Assembly (NCBI RefSeq): GCF_014199205.1 | Contig: NZ_JACIJD010000018.1 | Coordinates: forward strand, 1-64,000 | From: Muricoccus pecuniae | GTDB taxonomy: Bacteria > Pseudomonadota > Alphaproteobacteria > Acetobacterales > Acetobacteraceae | Length of the DNA: 64,000 nucleotides | Direction of reading: 5' to 3' | Shown: positions 41,796 to 51,257 of the stretch, one piece after another | How positions within the stretch are numbered: position 1 is the first letter of the stretch | Layout: every line of letters begins with the position of its first letter | The notes under the pieces: generated by a model | The model's database searches: none | What the model saw: the letters and a program-made list of their open reading frames with translations, nothing else | Told to the model about the DNA's origin: nothing | Position numbers and translations under genes: made by a program

Positions 41796-42601
41796 TGCTC
41801 GGCTCCCCAAAAGACGAGCCAGCGCTCGGCCAGGCTCACCAAGGCGTAGAAGCCCGTGCCCAGCAGCGCGGCGCAGAGAATGGCGGCCCACATCACCGTC
41901 ACCTGTTCGGTGTACATGGCCTGCAGCAGGATCACGCCGAGGCCCGTGGTGTCGCCGAACCACTCGCCGACGATGGCGCCCACCAGGCTGAGGGAGGAGC
42001 CCAGGCGCAGCGCGACGAAGATTTGCGGCAGGGCGGTGGGCAGGAGCAGGCGGAAAAGGATCTGCCGGCCGTTGGCGCCGAAGCTGCGCAACAGCGCGAC
42101 CTGCCGGGGATCCACCGATTGCAGGCCGAGCAGCGTGTTCACCGTGACCGGGAAGAAGGTGAGATAGAAGGCGATCACCGCCTTCGCGAGCAGCGTGTTT
42201 CCGAACCACAGCACGACCAGCGCGCCGAAGGCGATGACGGGAATGGTCTGGGACACGACGAAGATGGGGAAGAGCATATCCCGCAGCACCGGCGCGCGGA
42301 GGAACAGGACGCCGTTCAGCACCCCCACCAGCACGCCGGCCGCGAAGCCGAGCAGCGTCTCCAACAGGGTCCGCAGGAAGCCGGCGGCATAGGCCTCGGG
42401 CGTGGCGGCGATGGTGGAGAGAATGGCGCTCAGCCGAGGCAGGTATTCCGGGCGGATGCCGAAGGCCAGCACCGCCCCTTCCCAGACCGCGGCCGCGATC
42501 GCCAGACCGAGCACCAGCCGCCCGAGGCCGAGCAGGACGGGTGCCGTGTGGCGCCACACGCCCGTGGCGCGCATGGCCGGCGCGGAGAGGCTGGCGCTCA
42601 A
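41792..42601 (-). CDS. ABC importer permease (SsuC/TauC/ThiX-like), first subunit
   Basis: A 269-residue permease. Helices are visible from LVLGLAIAAAVWEGAVLAFG; the EAA loop is VALLRSFGANGRQILFRLLL (about residues 165-185), followed by GAIVGEWFGDTTGLGVILLQ. TTG at 42601 overlaps the binding-protein stop by 4 bp, in line with the operon style; ATG at 42574 is possible. Confidence 0.85.
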   Translation of the reverse strand: MSASLSAPAMRATGVWRHTAPVLLGLGRLVLGLAIAAAVWEGAVLAFGIRPEYLPRLSAILSTIAATPEAYAAGFLRTLLETLLGFAAGVLVGVLNGVLFLRAPVLRDMLFPIFVVSQTIPVIAFGALVVLWFGNTLLAKAVIAFYLTFFPVTVNTLLGLQSVDPRQVALLRSFGANGRQILFRLLLPTALPQIFVALRLGSSLSLVGAIVGEWFGDTTGLGVILLQAMYTEQVTVMWAAILCAALLGTGFYALVSLAERWLVFWGAEQ

Positions 42602-43602
42602 GCCATCCGGTCCGCGGCGGGAATGGCGGCCAGGAAGCTCCCGTCATAGGTCTTGGCCAGGTCGATCGGCTGCTTGATGACCTCGTGCTCGCGCAGGAAG
42701 TCGTGGGCGGAGCGGATGGCAGCCTCGTCGATCCAGAACAGACCCTGCTGGGCGGCCGCGCCGGCCGTCATCAGCTTGCCGGCCTCGACGAGCATGAACT
42801 CCTGGTGGTCGCGGTTGAGGGAGGGGGCGGCGGCCATCACGGCATCCACGCCCGCCTTCTGGTCGCGCAGTGCATCCCGCCAACCCTTGATGGAGGCGCG
42901 AAGGAAGCCGCGCACCATCTCCGGCTTCTGCCGCGCCGTGGTCTCGTTCACGATCAGCGTGTCGCGCGGAAAGGTGATGCCCTGCTCCTCGGCCACGAAG
43001 GTGCGCAGCTTATCGCGGCCCATGCGCGTCATCAGCGTGTAGAACTCGTTGTACTTGGTGGCCGTCACCACATCGATCTGCCCTTCCACGAAGGGCGTTA
43101 CCGAGACCTGCTGCGGTTGCATGGTGAAGTCGCCCGGCTTCAGCCCGGCCTTGGCCAGCATGCCCAGCAGCACGTAGTTCGCGCCGGTGTACCACGTGGT
43201 GATGGTCTTGCCCCTGAAGTCCTGGAGCGTCCTGATCGGGCCGTCGGCGCGGGTGACGAAGAAGAAGGGCGTTTGCTGGTGTGACACGCCGATGCAGACC
43301 ACCGGCAGGTTCTTCTCCCGTGCCGCGAAGACGCTGTCGGTGCCGCCGGAAAGGCCGAAGGTGTCCGCCCCCGTGGCGACCAGGTTCTCGGTCAGCAGGT
43401 TCGGCCCGCCGGGGTTGATGGTCAGGTCGATCCCCTCGGCCTCGTAGTAGCCGCGTGCCTTGGCAAGGTAGAAGCCGGCGAACTGGGTCTGCGCCAGCCA
43501 CTTCAGGCGCAGCGTCGCCTTCTGCGTGCCCTGGGCGCGGGCGATGGCAGGAAGGATAGCGGGCGCCACGGCGGCGGCGGCGAGAAGGGTGCGCCTCTGC
43601 AT
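42598..43602 (-). CDS. ABC importer substrate-binding protein (NMT1/THI5/SsuA family)
   Basis: A 334-residue exported protein with signal peptide (cleavage near AIARAQ). LRLKWLAQTQFAGFYLAKAR, YYEAEGIDLTINPGGPNLL and ENLVATGADTFGLSG follow; this resembles binding proteins for thiamine-precursor pyrimidines and riboflavin more than sulfonate ones. Then LVEAGKLMTAGAAAQQGLFW near the C-terminus. GCCAAGGAGACCGTTCCC precedes the ATG. A flat N-heterocycle ligand is my inference. Confidence 0.87.
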   Translation of the reverse strand: MQRRTLLAAAAVAPAILPAIARAQGTQKATLRLKWLAQTQFAGFYLAKARGYYEAEGIDLTINPGGPNLLTENLVATGADTFGLSGGTDSVFAAREKNLPVVCIGVSHQQTPFFFVTRADGPIRTLQDFRGKTITTWYTGANYVLLGMLAKAGLKPGDFTMQPQQVSVTPFVEGQIDVVTATKYNEFYTLMTRMGRDKLRTFVAEEQGITFPRDTLIVNETTARQKPEMVRGFLRASIKGWRDALRDQKAGVDAVMAAAPSLNRDHQEFMLVEAGKLMTAGAAAQQGLFWIDEAAIRSAHDFLREHEVIKQPIDLAKTYDGSFLAAIPAADRMA

Positions 43603-43625
43603 GGGAACGGTCTCCTTGGCTTGGT

Positions 43626-44374
43626 TCAGTTGCGGAAGGAAGGATCGGTGCGGTCCAGCTGGCGCAGCAGCGCCGGCCATTCCCGCTCGCCGGGCACCAG
43701 GATGTCGCCCTGCCTCTCCCAGAACTGGCGCGCCGCCCTCTCGCACACCTCATGCGGCGGGATTACCAGCCTGGCGCCCGAGGTCGCCGCGGCCTGCATG
43801 TCCAGCTGGATCCGCGCGGCGCGCTCGAAGTAGTAGAGCAGCATGAAAGCCTCGCCCGGTGTGCGACCGGTGGTGAGGATGCCGTGGTTGCGCATCAGCA
43901 TCACCTTGTTGCCGCCGAGGTCGCGTACCAGCCGCTCCTGCTCGTCCAGGTCGATCGCCACGCCCTCGTAGTCGTGGAAGGACTGGCGGCGGTAGAAGCG
44001 CATGGCGAACTGGCTGAGCGGCAGCAGTCCCTCCTCCTGACCGGAGACGGCGAGGCTGGCATCCGAATGCGTGTGCAGCACGCAGGCCGCATCGTGGCTG
44101 GACTTGTGGATGGCCGCATGGATGACGAAGGCCGCGACGTTCACCTCATGCGGGGAGCTGTCGATCTTGCGGCCCTGCGTGTCGATCTTCACAAGATCGG
44201 AGCCGGTGATTTCCTCGAAGAGCATGCCATAGGGGTTGATGAGGAACTGGCCGTCCTGCCCCGGCACGCGCAGCGAGATATGGTTGTAGATCATGTCGTC
44301 CAGGCCCAGCCGCGCAACCAGGCGGTAGCAGGCGGCGAGCGAGGTGCGGGCCTCGCGCTCGGCGGCATCCATGG

Positions 44375-44378
<4 letters not shown>
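43626..44378 (-). CDS. Class II aldolase/adducin-family protein
   Basis: A 250-residue cytoplasmic protein. The fold start is LAACYRLVARLGLDDMIYNH. Zinc-binding histidines are seen in VLHTHSDASLAVSG (two) and MLMRNHGILTTGRTPGEA (one). Members are fuculose-phosphate-like aldolases and some decarboxylases. It lies between the ATPase and binding-protein genes; GTG start overlaps the ATPase stop by 4 bp. Probably cleaves a late intermediate. Confidence 0.87.
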
Positions 44379-45223
<845 letters not shown>

Positions 45224-45354
45224 GCGCTGCTGATCCTTGTATAATGATCGAGAGACACCGCATGCAGGCTCGCCCGATCCGCCCCTCAGCTCAGCAATGC
45301 CCGTGCCAATTTGGGCCAGCAATCGCCCGGTGGTGAACGCTGAGCGGCATGGGA

Positions 45355-45370
45355 TATGCTGTTCCGCATA
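45355..45370. promoter_or_regulatory. Putative GntR operator A, upstream of the regulator
   Basis: Inverted repeat TATGC-TGTTCC-GCATA, extended by G and C/A bases, 25 bp before the chosen regulator start and in the divergent gap to the importer operon. The same half-site recurs at 46112-46140, supporting a real binding site. Confidence 0.55.
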
Positions 45371-45394
45371 CAAGAGCGGGGATTTTGCACACAT

Positions 45395-46105
45395 ATGAGC
45401 GAAGCCGAGGCAGATCAGAAGGCAAACCGCCCGGGAAGCAGGCAGGATGTCCTGGTCATGGCGGAGGGCGAGACCCTCGCCAGCGCCCTGCACCGCCATC
45501 TCGAGGCCGAGATCGCCGACGGCCGGCTGGACCCTGGCGCACGGCTGGACGAGCAGGAGGTGGCCCAGCGCTTCGGCGTTTCCCGCACCCCCGTCCGGGA
45601 GGCCTTCCGCCTCCTGGCCTCCGACCGGCTGGTGGAGTTGCGCGGCCGGCAAGGCGCCATGGTCCGCAGCATCGGCGTCCACGCGCTTATCGAGATGTTT
45701 CAGGTCATGGGCGAGCTGGAAGGCCTATGCGCCCGGCTCGCCGCCCGTCGCGCCTCGCCACGCCAGCTGGAGCGGCTCGCCGGGATTCAGGCCCGGCTGG
45801 AAGCCGCTGCGGGCGACGGTCCCGACCGCTTCTACGACGTGAACCAGGAGTTCCACGAGGCCATCTACGAGGCGTCCTGCAACGCCTTCCTGGCGGAGGA
45901 GACGCGCCGGCTGCGGAACCGCGTGGCCGCCTATCGTCGCCGCGTCACCCGCATGCCGGGACGCATCGGGGACACGATCCGCGAGCATGCCGAGATCATG
46001 GACGCCATCGGAAAACGGGAGCCCGAGCGGGCCCATGCCGCCATGCGGGCCCATCTTGCCCTGCTCGGAGACAATCTCCTGGACTTCATCGCCGCCTTCG
46101 AGTGA
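45395..46105 (+). CDS. GntR-family regulator, FCD subfamily
   Basis: A 236-residue regulator. The winged helix-turn-helix (about residues 25-90) has LHRHLEAEIADGRLDPGARL, VAQRFGVSRTPVREAFRLLA and VELRGRQGAMVRSI. The all-helical FCD effector domain carries its metal ligands in YDVNQEFHEAIYEA, REHAEIMDAIG and AHAAMRAHL. ATG at 45395 leaves the inverted repeat at 45355 outside the coding region; ATG at 45356 would lie inside it. It sits between two divergent operons and likely controls both. Confidence 0.9.
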   Translation: MSEAEADQKANRPGSRQDVLVMAEGETLASALHRHLEAEIADGRLDPGARLDEQEVAQRFGVSRTPVREAFRLLASDRLVELRGRQGAMVRSIGVHALIEMFQVMGELEGLCARLAARRASPRQLERLAGIQARLEAAAGDGPDRFYDVNQEFHEAIYEASCNAFLAEETRRLRNRVAAYRRRVTRMPGRIGDTIREHAEIMDAIGKREPERAHAAMRAHLALLGDNLLDFIAAFE

Positions 46106-46111
46106 CGGCTT

Positions 46112-46140
46112 GGTATGCAACTTGCTGCGCTTTGCATACC
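46112..46140. promoter_or_regulatory. Putative GntR operator B, between regulator and SDR genes
   Basis: A perfect 9-bp inverted repeat GGTATGCAA-N11-TTGCATACC fills the gap between the regulator stop and the next start at 46159. It shares GTATGC/GCATAC half-sites with operator A. It could instead act as a hairpin in RNA, but the repeated half-site favours protein binding. Confidence 0.6.
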
Positions 46141-46158
46141 GAACTGCGGAGCCAATCC

Positions 46159-46941
46159 TTGAAGCTCGATCTCACCGGCAAGACCGCCCTCATCACCGGC
46201 GCCTCCAAGGGCATTGGCCTCGCCTGCGCCGAGGTGCTGGCGGAGGAGGGCTGCCACCTTCATCTCGCCGCCCGCAATGGCGCGGCCATGGAGGAGGCCG
46301 CCGTCCGCCTGCGCGCCGAGTACGGCGTGAATGTCACGGTCCATGCCGCCGATCTCGGCAGCACACCCGCGATGGAAGCCCTGGCCGAGGCAGCGGGCAA
46401 GGTGGACATCCTCGTGAACAATGCTGGCGACATCCCCTCCGGCGGTCTCGCCTCCGTCACGGACGAGGCGATCCGCCGCGGCTTCGACCTGAAGGTCTTC
46501 GGCTACATCACCCTCACCCGCCTCTTCTACCCGCGCATGAAGGCACAGGGCGGCGGCGTGGTGATCAACGTCATCGGCAATTCCGGCGAGAACTGGGATG
46601 CCTCCTACTTCGCCGGCTCCACCGGCAACGCCGCCCTCATGTCCTTCTCCAAGGCCATCGGCGGCCGCAGCCTCGATGACGGCATCCGCATCATCGGCAT
46701 CAACCCCGGCCCCGTCGCGACAGACCGCATGCTGAAGATCATGCGCACCAAGGCCATCGACATGCTGGGCGATGGCGAGCGCTGGGAGGAACTGTTCGAC
46801 AGGTATCCGGGCAAGCGCCCCGCCACGGCGCGCGAATGCGCCGACCTCGTCGCCTTCATGGCCTCTCCCCGCGCCGGCTACATCACCGGCACGGTCGTCA
46901 CGATCGATGGCGGCATCGCCGCCCGCGGCTCGGTGATCTGA
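46159..46941 (+). CDS. SDR-family oxidoreductase with an altered active site
   Basis: A 260-residue Rossmann-fold SDR. The cofactor motif TGASKGIGLACAEVL and the structural VDILVNNAGD are normal. After VVINVIGNSGEN, however, the YxxxK catalytic pair is not found: the position before the conserved AAL reads GSTGN, with Asn in place of Lys, and the nearest Tyr lies further upstream in ASYFAG. The C-terminus GYITGTVVTIDGGIAARG is typical. TTG at 46159 has GGAG 7 bp ahead. The protein may still work in a related SDR subgroup or have a changed reaction. Confidence 0.85.
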   Translation: MKLDLTGKTALITGASKGIGLACAEVLAEEGCHLHLAARNGAAMEEAAVRLRAEYGVNVTVHAADLGSTPAMEALAEAAGKVDILVNNAGDIPSGGLASVTDEAIRRGFDLKVFGYITLTRLFYPRMKAQGGGVVINVIGNSGENWDASYFAGSTGNAALMSFSKAIGGRSLDDGIRIIGINPGPVATDRMLKIMRTKAIDMLGDGERWEELFDRYPGKRPATARECADLVAFMASPRAGYITGTVVTIDGGIAARGSVI

Positions 46942-46943
46942 CC

Positions 46944-48089
46944 ATGCCGCTCGACGCGACCGAGAAGGCCCTGGTCCGCAACCGCTACTTCGACGAGTTG
47001 ACGGCAACCCCGGACCTGGCCTGGATGGGCCAGAACACCAATCACATCCCCGCCCACCCCGCCGTGCGGGCGGCGATGGTGGCCGCGATCGAGGGTGGCG
47101 AGTTCAACGCCTATGCGCCCCCTCTTGGCTTCGAGGCCCTGCGCGCCGCCATCGTCGCCGATCTCGGCGTCGAGGGCGCCGAGGCGCTGGTGACCGAGGG
47201 CGGGGTGAACGCCCTCTCCCTCGTCTGCCGCGCCCGATGCAGGCCCGGCACCCGCTTCGTCACCACCGACCCCAGCTGGAAGTGGCCGCTGATGTTCGCC
47301 CGCCAGGCCGGGGCCGAGGTGGTGGAGATCCCGATCTACGACGCCAGCACGGACTACAAGCTGACGCCGGAGGCGCTGGCCGCCGCCGTGGACGAGACCA
47401 CCACGGTCATTTACCTGGTGGACCCCAACAACCCGCTCGGCATCCGCTACACCGCCGAGGAGATCACGGCCTTCGCGAGGACCGCCAGGGATTGCGGCGC
47501 ACTGCTCGTGCATGACTGCACCTACCGGGACTTCGCGGAGGGCCATCACCCCGCCCTGAAGGTCGCGCCGGAGCATTCCGTCGTCTCCCTCTCCTTCTCC
47601 AAGTGGCTCGGCCTCGCCGGGATGCGCATCGGCGCCCTTGTCACGCCGCGGGCCCTGTTCGGCGAGTTCGCGGCCCAGGCCACCAGCGTGCTCGGCGCCA
47701 GCGTCATCGCGCAGCGCGCGGCGCTTGCCGGCCTTTCCGTCAAGAAGGAGTGGATGGAGGAGGTCCGCCGGATCGACACCGCCAATAAGGCGATGATCCG
47801 CGATACGGCCGCCGCCATCGGCCTTATCTGCCCTGTCTGGCCCAGCCATGGCAACTTCCTGGTGCTGGAGACCGGCGCCGCCGGCCTGCGCCCGGAAGCG
47901 CTGGTGGAGGCTGCCCGCCGGCGCGGCATCATGATCCGCCAGGGCACCTATCACACCGAGCGCTTCGGCGACCGTTTCATCAAGGTCAGCACCTCCGTGC
48001 CCACCGAATGGGCGGAGCGCCTGCGCGACGCCTTTCCCGCCATCGCGGCGGAGGCGCGCACGCTCAACGACGTCGCGCCGCAGTTCTGA
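46944..48089 (+). CDS. PLP-dependent aminotransferase, class I/II fold
   Basis: A 381-residue fold-type I enzyme. Substrate-binding DLAWMGQNTNHIPAHPAVRA, cofactor ring stacking around TDPSWKWPLMFARQ, NPLGIRYTAEE and the Schiff-base lysine in SLSFSKWLGLAGMRIGALV (about residue 215). RFIKVSTSVPTEW holds the carboxylate-binding region. It follows the SDR by 3 bp. Reaction may be transamination or C-S/C-C cleavage; the substrate is unknown. Confidence 0.9.
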   Translation: MPLDATEKALVRNRYFDELTATPDLAWMGQNTNHIPAHPAVRAAMVAAIEGGEFNAYAPPLGFEALRAAIVADLGVEGAEALVTEGGVNALSLVCRARCRPGTRFVTTDPSWKWPLMFARQAGAEVVEIPIYDASTDYKLTPEALAAAVDETTTVIYLVDPNNPLGIRYTAEEITAFARTARDCGALLVHDCTYRDFAEGHHPALKVAPEHSVVSLSFSKWLGLAGMRIGALVTPRALFGEFAAQATSVLGASVIAQRAALAGLSVKKEWMEEVRRIDTANKAMIRDTAAAIGLICPVWPSHGNFLVLETGAAGLRPEALVEAARRRGIMIRQGTYHTERFGDRFIKVSTSVPTEWAERLRDAFPAIAAEARTLNDVAPQF

Positions 48090-48103
48090 AGGGGGACCGC
48101 ACC

Positions 48104-48985
48104 ATGCCGCGCATCGCCACAAGGGACGGGATCGGCCTGCATTACGAGGAGGTGGGCGAGGGCACGCCCATCCTCTTCATCCACGAGTTCGGCGGCAACC
48201 ATGAGAGTTGGGAGCCGCAGCTCCGCTATTTCTCCCGCCGCTACCGCTGCATCACCTATGCCGCGCGTGGCTACCCGCCCTCCGACGTGCCCACGAGCCT
48301 GGACCAGTATAGTCAGGCCATCGCGGCGGATGATGCCGTCGCCGTGCTGGATGCCCTCGGCATCGAGAAGGCGCACATCGTCGGCCTCTCCATGGGCGGC
48401 TTCTGCACCGTCCATTTCGGCCTCCGCACGCCGGAGCGCGCGCTGTCCCTGACCATCGCCGGCGCCGGCTACGGTTGCGAGAAGGAGTTCGAGGAGTATT
48501 TCCGCGGCGTTTCGCGCGAAGTGGCGGACAGGTTCGAGACAATGGGCGCGGAGGCCTTCGCTCCGATCTACGGCTCTGGTGCCTCCCGCGTGCAGTTCCA
48601 GAACAAGGACCCTCTGGGCTGGAAGGAGTTCGTGGAGCGCCTCGCCACGCATGACCGCGTCGGCGCCGCGATGACGATGCGCGGCGTGCAGGCCCGCCGC
48701 CCCTCCTTCTGGGACCTGGAGGACGACCTCAGGAGGATGATGGTGCCCAGCCTTGTGGTGGTGGGCGACGAGGACGACCACTGCCTGCAGCCCGGCATCT
48801 TCCTCAAGAAAACGATCCCGGCCTGCGGCCTCTCCATCATCCCCAAGACCGGCCACACGCTCAACCTGGAGGAGCCTGCAGCTTTCAACGCGCTGCTCGC
48901 CGAGTTCTTCGCCCAGGTCGAGCACGGCGCCTGGAAGGTTCGCGATCCCCGCGCCCTGCCCGGCCAGGTGATGAAGACGGCGTGA
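48104..48985 (+). CDS. Alpha/beta hydrolase
   Basis: A 293-residue hydrolase. The oxyanion region is ILFIHEFGGNHESW, the nucleophile elbow HIVGLSMGGFCTVHFG (Ser about residue 95), the acid in VVVGDEDDHCL and the His in IPKTGHTLNLEEP. No signal peptide. GAAGGGGG precedes the ATG. In this operon it could open a lactone or hydrolyse an ester or carbamate made by the monooxygenase, a role like that of RutD in pyrimidine breakdown. Confidence 0.9.
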   Translation: MPRIATRDGIGLHYEEVGEGTPILFIHEFGGNHESWEPQLRYFSRRYRCITYAARGYPPSDVPTSLDQYSQAIAADDAVAVLDALGIEKAHIVGLSMGGFCTVHFGLRTPERALSLTIAGAGYGCEKEFEEYFRGVSREVADRFETMGAEAFAPIYGSGASRVQFQNKDPLGWKEFVERLATHDRVGAAMTMRGVQARRPSFWDLEDDLRRMMVPSLVVVGDEDDHCLQPGIFLKKTIPACGLSIIPKTGHTLNLEEPAAFNALLAEFFAQVEHGAWKVRDPRALPGQVMKTA

Positions 48986-50214
48986 CGCCGCGGATCGATG
49001 CGGACCGTCTCTGGCGGCGCCTCATGGCGCTGGCGGAGATCGGCGCCCTGCTGGCCGGCGGCGTGAACCGTCAAGCCCTTTCTCCCGCCGAGATCGAGGC
49101 CTGGCGCCTCGTCATCGCCTGGGGCGCGGAAGCGGGGATGGAGCCCTCCACCGATCCTGCCGGCAACCTCTTCCTCACCCTGCCCGGCCGGGATCGCACC
49201 CTGCCGCCGCTCGTCATGGGCAGCCACCTCGACACCCAGCCCACCGGCGGCAAGTTCGACGGTGCCTTCGGCGTGCTCGCCGGGCTGGAGGCCGCTCAAT
49301 CCCTGGGCGCCACGCCGGCGCGGGACGTGACGGTGGTGGGTTGGATGAACGAGGAGGGCAGTCGCTTCGCCCCGGGCATGATGGGTTCGGAAGCCTTCGC
49401 CGGCGTGCGATCGCTGGACGAGATCCTCGGCGCGCGGGACGCGGGAGGCACCAGCGTCGCCGAGGCCCTCGCCGCCCTGCACGCCGCCTTCCCGGACATG
49501 CCGCGCCGGCCGCTGGGCTTCCCGATCGCCTTCTACCTCGAGCCGCATATCGAGCAGGGCCCGGTCCTGGAGCAGCGCGGGACGCCCATCGGCATCGTCA
49601 CCGGCATCCAGGGCAAGAAGACCTGGGAGATGGTGGTGGGGGGCGAGGAGGGCCATGCCGGAACGCTGGACATGGCGGACCGTCGCGACGCTCTGGCGGC
49701 GTTCGCCCGCATGGCGGACGCGATGTTCCGGGAGGTCGGCACCATCGATCCCGCGATCAAGTTCACCATCGGCATGGTGCGGATGGAGCCGAACGCTCCC
49801 TCCGTCGTGCCCGCGCGCCTGACCTTCCGCATCGATCTGCGCCACCCCAACAATGCCGTGCTGCACGCTGCGGGCGACCGGCTGGAGGCCCTGGCGCAAG
49901 CTCATGCCCCACCCTGCACGGTGAGGCTGAAGCGGTTGGTGGACGCCCCCTCCAACGACTTCGATGCTGATCTCCGGGCCCGCATCGCGGTCGCCGCGGA
50001 AGCCCTGGGCCATGCTGCCACCCCTATCCTTTCCGCGGCCGGCCACGACGCCCGCCACATGGCCCCTCTCTGCCCCGCTGCCATGATCTTCATTCCCTGC
50101 CGCGACGGCGTGAGCCACGCCGAGCATGAGTGGGCCGAGCCCGCCCATGTCGCCGCCGGCGCGGCCGTGCTGGCGGAGGTGGCCGCCGGGCTCGTCCTGG
50201 AGCACGCCGAATGA
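48982..50214 (+). CDS. M20-family amidohydrolase (N-carbamoyl-L-amino-acid hydrolase/allantoate amidohydrolase type)
   Basis: A 410-residue binuclear metal hydrolase. Metal ligands are visible in VMGSHLDTQPTGGKFDGAFG (His, Asp), GWMNEEGSRFAPGMMGS (Glu-Glu), FYLEPHIEQGPVLEQ (His) and the C-terminal DGVSHAEHEW (His). The lid/dimer domain includes GEEGHAGTLDMADRRDALAA. Family members hydrolyse N-carbamoyl amino acids, ureido acids and allantoate. GTG start overlaps the hydrolase stop by 4 bp. Confidence 0.92.
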   Translation: MTPRIDADRLWRRLMALAEIGALLAGGVNRQALSPAEIEAWRLVIAWGAEAGMEPSTDPAGNLFLTLPGRDRTLPPLVMGSHLDTQPTGGKFDGAFGVLAGLEAAQSLGATPARDVTVVGWMNEEGSRFAPGMMGSEAFAGVRSLDEILGARDAGGTSVAEALAALHAAFPDMPRRPLGFPIAFYLEPHIEQGPVLEQRGTPIGIVTGIQGKKTWEMVVGGEEGHAGTLDMADRRDALAAFARMADAMFREVGTIDPAIKFTIGMVRMEPNAPSVVPARLTFRIDLRHPNNAVLHAAGDRLEALAQAHAPPCTVRLKRLVDAPSNDFDADLRARIAVAAEALGHAATPILSAAGHDARHMAPLCPAAMIFIPCRDGVSHAEHEWAEPAHVAAGAAVLAEVAAGLVLEHAE

Positions 50215-51116
50215 CCGACATGGCCGACCTGCCCGTGGAATTGCCGGAGGCGCCGCGGAGCGCCGCCGCGGCGCGGGCGCGCTTCTTCAACTCGGGCAAT
50301 GCCTTCAACATCAAGCTGCCGCCCGTCCCGGCCGCGGATTTCGCGGAGGTGCTGGCCGCGGCCGGGGCGCCGGACTCGCCGACCGGCCTCTACGTCTGCG
50401 ACCAGTCGGAAGCCCTGGGCTGCCCCTTCCCCGCCACCACGCCGCTGATGCTGGCCCGCTACATCCGCCTCCGCGCCGGGGAGACGTTGACCCTGAACCT
50501 GGCGGCCACTGGCCTCATCATCCACGCCCTGCGCGGCCGGGGAGAGGCACCAGACCTATCTTGGAGCCCTGGCGACATCTTTCTCCTGCCCGGCGGCCAG
50601 CCCACACCGCTGCGCGCGACGGAGGACACGCTCATCTGGATGGTCAGCGACGAGCCGCTCCTCGCCCTGGGTGCCGCCCTCCCCGGCCCCGCACCGCTCG
50701 AGGCGGTCCATTACCCCTCCGCCGAGATCGAGCGGCAGATCGCCATCATCGCTGGCGCTACCACCAACCCGGATACGTCGGGCCTAGCCGTGATCTTCTC
50801 GTCGGACGCGCTGGAAGCGGCTCGGAATATTACCCCGGTCCTCACCCTGTCCCTGAACACCCTTCCGCCCGGCATGGCGCAGCCGCCGCACCGGCACAAC
50901 TCCGCCGCCATCACCCTCTTCCTGCAGGGGGAGAACTGTCACTCCATGGTGGGCAACCGACGCTGCCCCTGGGCGCTCGGGACCACCCTGGTCACCCCGC
51001 CGGGCGATGTGCACTCCCACCATAACGGCGGCAGCACCCAGGCGCGCTTCCTTATCGTGCAGGATGGCGGGCTGCACTATCACGCGCGGACCATGGGATT
51101 CGCGTTCGCCGACTGA
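50211..51116 (+). CDS. Bicupin protein
   Basis: A 301-residue protein with two beta-barrel (cupin) domains. The C-terminal one has the metal motif PPGMAQPPHRHNSAAITLFL and PPGDVHSHHNGGS; the N-terminal domain (about residues 70-150, SWSPGDIFLLPGGQP) lacks clear His ligands. It may be a dioxygenase, isomerase or ligand-binding protein acting in the same pathway. It overlaps the M20 gene by 4 bp and ends the operon. Confidence 0.83.
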   Translation: MTDMADLPVELPEAPRSAAAARARFFNSGNAFNIKLPPVPAADFAEVLAAAGAPDSPTGLYVCDQSEALGCPFPATTPLMLARYIRLRAGETLTLNLAATGLIIHALRGRGEAPDLSWSPGDIFLLPGGQPTPLRATEDTLIWMVSDEPLLALGAALPGPAPLEAVHYPSAEIERQIAIIAGATTNPDTSGLAVIFSSDALEAARNITPVLTLSLNTLPPGMAQPPHRHNSAAITLFLQGENCHSMVGNRRCPWALGTTLVTPPGDVHSHHNGGSTQARFLIVQDGGLHYHARTMGFAFAD

Positions 51117-51126
51117 CCGCCCCGGA

Positions 51127-51142
51127 GCCTGCTCGGGCAGGC
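51127..51142. terminator. Hairpin after the cupin gene
   Basis: GCCTGC-TCGG-GCAGGC forms a perfect 6-bp stem with a tetraloop, 11 bp after the stop; an alternative longer pairing GGAGCCT/AGGCTCC spans 51124-51164. No T-tract. Confidence 0.45.
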
Positions 51143-51257
51143 CCGATCCGGGGGACAAGGCTCCTCCCACGACAAGGTCCGGCACGCGCGGCTTGGATCT
51201 GTTGCAGCGGTGTGAGCCGGGCGCGGTAGTCAGGAAGGGACAGGCGCGGGGCACGCC

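Noticed and set aside
45240-45245. TATAAT on the plus strand as a promoter for the GntR gene
   Set aside because: No acceptable -35 hexamer 16-18 bp upstream, and the match falls 150 bp before the start; on the minus strand it would be too close to the ATPase ribosome-binding site.
46112-46140. Intrinsic terminator after the GntR gene
   Set aside because: An 11-nt loop and no T-tract; half-sites repeat upstream of the regulator, favouring an operator.
48568-50205. 545-residue minus-strand frame
   Set aside because: Antisense to the M20 and hydrolase genes, which have clear catalytic motifs.
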